Program-made: the position numbers and the translations under genes
Assembly (NCBI GenBank): GCA_945906725.1
Contig: CAMDRI010000038.1
Coordinates: forward strand, 1-37,218
Direction of reading: 5' to 3'
DNA from: Candidatus Kuenenia stuttgartensis
Lineage (GTDB): Bacteria; Planctomycetota; Planctomycetia; Planctomycetales; Planctomycetaceae
DNA length: 37,218 nucleotides
Notes under the pieces: model-generated
Database searches by the model: none
What the model saw: the letters and a program-made list of their open reading frames with translations, nothing else
Told to the model about the DNA's origin: nothing
Part shown: positions 33,003 to 37,218 of the stretch, piece after piece
How positions within the stretch are numbered: position 1 is the stretch's first letter
Layout of the letters: each line of letters starts with the position of its first letter

Positions 33003-34949
33003 ATGATTCGACGAGTTTTGATGGCCTGGTTGGTATCCGTCTTGATGTGCTCGTTGGCCTTCGCCGCTGGCGCCGATCCGCGCAAGCCGGCAGCGATTCA
33101 GACGCAGGATGTTCCGGTTGTCTCGGCCGAAGTTGTCACGAAGCTATCGCAGTATCAGAGCACGCGAACGGCGGCGTTTCGGGGTTGGGCTCCGGACGGC
33201 AACGGGATGCTGATTTCGACTCGGTTTGGAAACTCGGCGCAGTTGCATCTTGTCACGCAGCCGGGCGGGCGACGCGAGCAGCTCACGTTCGTGGACGAGC
33301 CGGTTAGCGGGCGATTCATTCCCGGCGTGAGTGACGGAGCATTGCTGCTGTCGGTGGACAGCGGCGGGAACGAGAACGCTCAGTTGTGGCTGCTCGATCG
33401 GCGGAAGTTTCAGAAGCAACTGCTCAGCGACGGGAAGTCGCGGCATCTGGTGCAGGCGTGGCGACGGGACGGCTCGGCTGTGGTCGTGTCGAACAATCGC
33501 CGCAACGGCAAGGATATGGACCTGTACCGCGTTGATCCGCGAAAGCCCGACTCGGCCGAGTTGCTGATGGAAGTCAACTGGCAGACGTGGGAGGCGGACG
33601 ACTGGTCGGCCGACGGCAAATGGCTGGTGCTCCGCCGGTACGTCTCAATCAACGAATCGTACGCCGCGCTGTTCGATGTCGAGAAAAAAGTCCGCACCGA
33701 TTTGCCGCTGCCGACCGACGGAAAAGCGGCGATCGGCCAACTGGCGTTCGCGCCGGATGGCCGAGCGGTTTATCTCACGACCGACGCCGGTTCGGAATTC
33801 CTGCGATTGGCGCGGTTGGATCTCACGACGCAAAAGTGGACGTTGGTGTCCGACGGACTCAATTGGGATGTCGATGAATTGACCGTGCATCGGGAGACAG
33901 GGACGGTCGCGTTCCTCATCAATAATGACGGCATGAGCCATCTGTTCCTGTGGAACCCAGTGACCGGCCAGCCCCGTAGCGAATTCCGACTGCCGCTGGG
34001 CGTGGTCAGCGGCTTGGAGTTTTCACCGAACGGCACCGCACTGGGCTTCACGCTAGCACGGCCAGAGGCACCGGCCGAAGCGTATTCGCTGCGGTTCTCG
34101 GATGGTGAACTCACCCGCTGGACGTTCAGCGAAGTCGGCGGACTCGATTCGGCCTCGTTCGTCGCGCCGACGCGTATTCAGTTCAAGTCGTTCGACAAGC
34201 GGCAGATTCCGGCGTATTTTTACAAGCCGCGCGTGGCGGCGACAGGCGAAAAACTGCCGGTGCTCATCAGCATTCATGGTGGGCCGGAGAGTCAGTATCG
34301 GCCGATCTTCTCGGCCGCGACGCAGTTCTACGTCAACGAACTGGGGATCGCGGTGCTGCATCCGAATGTGCGTGGCTCGGCGGGGTACGGCAAGACGTAC
34401 TTGCAGCTCGACAACGCCGAGAAGCGTGAGGACAGCGTCAAGGACATCGGTGGACTGCTCGATTGGATCGCGCAGCAGCCGGACTTAGATGCGTCACGAG
34501 TCGCCGTGATCGGCGGCAGCTACGGCGGCTATATGGTGCTCGCGACGCTGACGCATTTCGGAGAGCGGATCAAAGCGGGGATCGACATCGTCGGCATCTG
34601 CAACTTCATCACGTTCATGGAGAAGACCGCTCCGTACCGAGTCGATCTCCGCCGCGCGGAATACGGCGACGAGCGGAAGCCGGAGATGCGTGCCGTCTTT
34701 GAACGGATCGCGCCGTTGCACAACACCGACAAGATCAAATCCGAGCTGCTGGTCATCCACGGCCGCAACGATCCGCGAGTGCCGTTCTTCGAAGCGGAAC
34801 AGATCGCCGCGAAAGTCCGAGCCGGCGGCCGTTCCGTCTGGACCGTCTTCGCCGACAACGAAGGACACGGCTTCGCGAAGAAGGAAAACGCCGACTACCA
34901 ACGCGCGGTCGAGGCGATGTTTCTGCGGAAACATTTGGGGCTCAAGTAA
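33003..34949 (+). CDS. secreted S9 family serine peptidase (acylaminoacyl-peptidase / DPP-like)
   Basis: 648 aa from ATG 33003 (GGAG 7 nt upstream); the frame extends to 32682 but overlaps the zinc-ribbon gene. Signal peptide: IRRVLMAWLVSVLMCSLAFA, cut near AFA. Residues about 60-390 form a WD40-like beta-propeller, and about 400-648 the alpha/beta-hydrolase peptidase domain. Catalytic triad: Ser506 (GGSYGGYM), Asp590 (GRNDPRVPF) and His622 (NEGHGF). It should cleave short peptides in the periplasm, since the propeller excludes large proteins. The TAA stop (34947-34949) lies at the edge of a family A repeat. Confidence 0.92.
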   Translation: MIRRVLMAWLVSVLMCSLAFAAGADPRKPAAIQTQDVPVVSAEVVTKLSQYQSTRTAAFRGWAPDGNGMLISTRFGNSAQLHLVTQPGGRREQLTFVDEPVSGRFIPGVSDGALLLSVDSGGNENAQLWLLDRRKFQKQLLSDGKSRHLVQAWRRDGSAVVVSNNRRNGKDMDLYRVDPRKPDSAELLMEVNWQTWEADDWSADGKWLVLRRYVSINESYAALFDVEKKVRTDLPLPTDGKAAIGQLAFAPDGRAVYLTTDAGSEFLRLARLDLTTQKWTLVSDGLNWDVDELTVHRETGTVAFLINNDGMSHLFLWNPVTGQPRSEFRLPLGVVSGLEFSPNGTALGFTLARPEAPAEAYSLRFSDGELTRWTFSEVGGLDSASFVAPTRIQFKSFDKRQIPAYFYKPRVAATGEKLPVLISIHGGPESQYRPIFSAATQFYVNELGIAVLHPNVRGSAGYGKTYLQLDNAEKREDSVKDIGGLLDWIAQQPDLDASRVAVIGGSYGGYMVLATLTHFGERIKAGIDIVGICNFITFMEKTAPYRVDLRRAEYGDERKPEMRAVFERIAPLHNTDKIKSELLVIHGRNDPRVPFFEAEQIAAKVRAGGRSVWTVFADNEGHGFAKKENADYQRAVEAMFLRKHLGLK

Positions 34950-35033
34950 CTCAAAGCGTCAGCAATGGCAGGCATTTCAGAAGACGAAGATTCTCGATAT
35001 TCGTGAAGCGGTCGCACTCGCGGACACGTCGGA
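34947..35033. repeat. inverted repeat, family A copy 3 (degenerate)
   Basis: Begins with TAACTCAAAGCGTCAGCAAT, matching the outer arm of the other copies. The loop TTCAGAAGACGAAGATTCTC ... GTGAAGCG aligns with that of copy 2. The right arm (CGCACTCGCGGACACG) has decayed. Its first bases are the stop codon of the S9 peptidase. Confidence 0.75.
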
Positions 35034-35217
35034 CGACCTTTGAAACAGCTTCTGCGGATTTCCCGAAGGCAGACACATTTCGCTCTTCCGGCTGCCAGTT
35101 GGCTCGTACAATTCCAGCCATCGTCAAATGCCGACTCGCTCAGAGGCCCAGCATTGGCGTCGGCATGTCCCACACCGGCAAGATGCCAATCCAACTCAGG
35201 CCGTGAGGGAGTCCATC

Positions 35218-35676
35218 ATGATCAAGCTGCAGCGTGTGTTGTGTCCGACGGATTTCAGCGAGTACAGCCACAAGTCGGTCCAGTACGGTTGCGAACTGGC
35301 GAAGGTGTTCAACGTGGAGTTGCATGTGATGCAGGATTACAACGCACTGGCACCCGCTACGGGCGAATCCTTCGCGGTGTTCGCCGATTGGCTGCCGCAA
35401 TTCACGAAGCTGGCTCAAGAAAAATTAGCCAAGCCGTCAGGATCAAATTGGGAACCGCCACTGAAAGTTGTCCGGAACACCAGTGCCGGAGGAGCGATCG
35501 ACGAGATCGTCAAGTACGCCCGAGAGCGCGAGATTGATTTGATCTTGAAAACCACTCACGGTCGCACGGGGTTGAAGCACTTTCTCATGAGCAGTGACGC
35601 CGAAAGTGTCGAGCGTTACGCCTCGTGCCCGGTGCTGACCGTCCGACATCCCGAACATGAATTCACCGAATCGTAG
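35218..35676 (+). CDS. universal stress protein (UspA family)
   Basis: 152 aa from ATG 35218, 7 nt after GAGGGA; the open frame back to 35128 is unsupported. Single Usp domain: LQRVLCPTDFSEYSHKSVQYGCELAKVF at the start, and the nucleotide-binding end THGRTGLKHFLMSSDAESVERYASCPVLTVR. The usual G-x2-G-x9-G-S/T loop reads with MSS where GS is expected, so ATP binding may be weakened. Cytoplasmic. Usp proteins are induced by starvation or stress, but no promoter element can be named here. The sulfur-carrier gene starts 47 nt downstream. Confidence 0.9.
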   Translation: MIKLQRVLCPTDFSEYSHKSVQYGCELAKVFNVELHVMQDYNALAPATGESFAVFADWLPQFTKLAQEKLAKPSGSNWEPPLKVVRNTSAGGAIDEIVKYAREREIDLILKTTHGRTGLKHFLMSSDAESVERYASCPVLTVRHPEHEFTES

Positions 35677-35723
35677 AACGACAGAACTGCGGTTCGACGA
35701 GCCGCCGCACTCCAGGAACAGAC

Positions 35724-35987
35724 ATGCCGCGAGTCTTCATCCCGCCACTTCTCCGTTCCGTCACCGATGGCCGAGATATCATCGACGTCTCTGGCCAAAC
35801 CGTGGCCGAAATCGTGGCAGAACTCGATCGGCAGTTTCCCGGCATCCAATCTCGATTGGTCGAAGGAGATCGCCTGAAACCTGGGCTGAGCGTCGGCGTT
35901 GGTACAAGAGTGTCTGCTCGCGGTTTGTCGTCAAAGGTCGGACCCGACGACGAGGTTCATTTCCTACCAGCCATCGGCGGCGGTTAG
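35724..35987 (+). CDS. MoaD/ThiS-like ubiquitin-fold sulfur carrier protein
   Basis: 87 aa, the size of MoaD/ThiS proteins. Features: a beta-grasp pattern beginning RVFIPPLLRSVTDG, the helix TVAEIVAELDRQFPG, the strand DDEVHFLPAIGGG, and a C-terminal Gly-Gly tail needed for adenylation and thiocarboxylate formation. The partner enzyme (MoeB/ThiF or MoaE) is not in the window, so the pathway (molybdopterin, thiamin, or cysteine by the CysO route) is open. It follows the UspA gene closely and may be transcribed with it. Confidence 0.85.
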   Translation: MPRVFIPPLLRSVTDGRDIIDVSGQTVAEIVAELDRQFPGIQSRLVEGDRLKPGLSVGVGTRVSARGLSSKVGPDDEVHFLPAIGGG

Positions 35988-36001
35988 ACTCCGCCCTCGT
36001 C

Positions 36002-36023
36002 GGTCAGGCTTCCCTGCCGGACC
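36002..36023. repeat. short stem-loop between sulfur carrier and esterase genes
   Basis: GGTC-A-GGC at 36002-36009 pairs with GCC-G-GACC at 36016-36023, with one mismatch and a 6-nt loop. No T-run follows, so a terminator is unlikely; it may be a dispersed repeat or a leader hairpin. Confidence 0.5.
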
Positions 36024-36053
36024 CGAATGGTGTGGTAACTAGGAGAGTGCATC

Positions 36054-37218
36054 ATGTGTCGGCGGTGGGTGGGCGAAGTTCGGTGGGTGGTGTTCACGGC
36101 AGCGTTTTTCCTTGTGATCGGACAGGCTCTTGCGGCCGATGACGGCCAGCGAGGTTTCGTCGAGAAGGTCTTCAAGGACGAAGCGGGTGAGCACAAATAC
36201 GTCGTATTCGTGCCGCCGAGCTATTCGCCGAGCAAGCCCGTGCCTGGCATCCTGTTCCTGCACGGAGCCGGTGAGCGAGGTAACGATGGGCGAGTGCATC
36301 TCAACATTGGTTTGGGTGCGATGGTGAAGGCTCGCGAGGCGACCTTCCCGGCGATCGTCGTTTTTCCACAGTGCGAAAACACGCGCGGCCGAGTGCTGCA
36401 AGGTTGGCTGGCCGGGACTCCGGATGCCGATCGCGCGCTCCGAATTCTTGAACAGGTCGAGAAGGATTATCGAGTCGATCCGAAACGCCGAATTCTGACC
36501 GGCTGGTCGATGGGTGGCTTTGGAGCTTGGTCGATCGCGGCGGCTGATCCGTCGCGCTGGAGTACGCTCGTGCCGCTCGCGGGAGGAGGCGAATTGAAAT
36601 GGGCGGAGAAGCTCAAGGACTTGCCGATCTGGGCATGGCACGGCGATGACGATCATGCCGTCCTGTCAAATCGCTCGCTGGAGATGATCGACGCCCTGCA
36701 AGATATTGGCGCCACGCCGCGGTTCACCGAAATCCGCGGTGGCGATCACGACTCGTGGAAGGACGCTTACGGCGACGACCGGCTCATCACTTGGATGCTC
36801 GATCCGAAGAATGTCGACCCCGACAAGCTGCCACCACCGAAGGAAATGCTCGCGCCGAAACCGGTCTTCATGGAACAGTTCGTAACGGCACTCGAAATCC
36901 CCGGCGCGATGTACGCGCGGCTCGGAAATCAGATGCTGGAGGCTCTGGCGTACTCGGCTCCGAAGCAGATTCCCACAGATCTGCTCAAGGGGCAGATCAA
37001 CGACATCGTCGAGTTCACCAAGGTCGAGGGTTACGGCTTCCGAGTACAGTTTTCTGGAATCTCGTACGATAGCCAGGTGAATCAATTGCGGGTGAAGGCG
37101 ATCGGCAAGGACCGCCTGAACCTGCAAGTCGGCCTGTCGAACTCCGTGCTGAACATCGGCGGCACCTGGGTCACGGGCGAAGACCACGCCGCACAAGCCG
37201 GACCGATTCAGGTGGTCA
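36054..37218 (+). CDS. secreted alpha/beta hydrolase (esterase/PHB-depolymerase-like), cut by the window edge
   Basis: 388 codons are visible and the frame is open at the right edge. AGGAG (36041-36045) is 8 nt before ATG 36054. A signal peptide (about residues 10-27, ending GQALA) is followed by a mature domain: GILFLHGAGERGNDG (oxyanion region), nucleophile elbow GWSMGG with Ser152, acid Asp200 (GDDDHAV) and base His232 (GGDHDSW). These motifs fit the planctomycete prolyl-oligopeptidase-like / phospholipase-carboxylesterase group acting in the periplasm. After residue about 255 a second region begins (EMLAPKPVFMEQF...) that is not part of the hydrolase fold; its family is not recognised and its end is missing. 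Confidence 0.87.
   Translation, partial: MCRRWVGEVRWVVFTAAFFLVIGQALAADDGQRGFVEKVFKDEAGEHKYVVFVPPSYSPSKPVPGILFLHGAGERGNDGRVHLNIGLGAMVKAREATFPAIVVFPQCENTRGRVLQGWLAGTPDADRALRILEQVEKDYRVDPKRRILTGWSMGGFGAWSIAAADPSRWSTLVPLAGGGELKWAEKLKDLPIWAWHGDDDHAVLSNRSLEMIDALQDIGATPRFTEIRGGDHDSWKDAYGDDRLITWMLDPKNVDPDKLPPPKEMLAPKPVFMEQFVTALEIPGAMYARLGNQMLEALAYSAPKQIPTDLLKGQINDIVEFTKVEGYGFRVQFSGISYDSQVNQLRVKAIGKDRLNLQVGLSNSVLNIGGTWVTGEDHAAQAGPIQVV

Overview
The window is almost certainly from a planctomycete (phylum Planctomycetota, probably order Planctomycetales). The evidence is the combination of families: a DUF1559 H-X9-DG pseudopilin, a carboxypeptidase-regulatory-like lipoprotein, ASPIC/UnbV propeller lipoproteins, paired DUF1549/DUF1553 and DUF1501 proteins with a planctomycete-type ECF sigma factor, and a Ser/Thr kinase remnant with the typical planctomycete N-terminus. 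It also carries dispersed palindromic repeats of the kind that translate as TRSVSEG or LTPALSQRERG. Twenty-seven intact or edge-truncated genes and one broken gene are described. No tRNA, rRNA, CRISPR array or insertion sequence was seen.

Region 1 (262-12436) is the most unusual part. It holds a membrane-anchored seven-heme cytochrome with a leucine-rich-repeat tail, two seven-loop FG-GAP/ASPIC-UnbV lipoproteins at either side, a DUF1559 pseudopilin, a small lipoprotein, and three TPR proteins with N-terminal anchors, at least two of them recent paralogues. Every product is predicted to be exported or anchored facing the periplasm. I infer a cell-envelope or surface assembly; nothing in the sequence gives its substrate.

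Region 2 (12495-20190) is metabolic and regulatory: a PurU-type formyltetrahydrofolate hydrolase, an alpha/beta hydrolase, a GAF-AAA-Fis sigma-54 activator directly followed by an M20 deacylase/peptidase, a secreted hydrolase-like protein without a recognisable nucleophile, and a D-2-hydroxyacid dehydrogenase.

Region 3 (20196-26119, minus strand) has two transcription units: DUF1549/DUF1553 plus DUF1501, ended by a clear intrinsic terminator, then an ECF sigma factor coupled through an ATGA overlap to a second DUF1549/DUF1553 protein that carries an anti-sigma-like N-terminus and a CXXCH motif.

Region 4 (26367-31410) is lipid/acyl metabolism: an SDR, an acyltransferase-3, a thiolase and a divergent acyl-CoA synthetase. 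Region 5 (31494-37218) has the broken kinase, a small zinc-ribbon membrane protein, an S9 peptidase, a UspA protein, a MoaD/ThiS-like sulfur carrier and an esterase that runs off the right edge.

Several genes have true starts well inside their longest reading frame (2065-3807, 14675, 19207, 29731, 33003, 35218). These were chosen from ribosome-binding sites, signal peptides, or repeats lying in the false extension. Three copies of one inverted-repeat family sit directly at gene 3' ends, and two of them supply the TAA stop codon of the adjacent gene.
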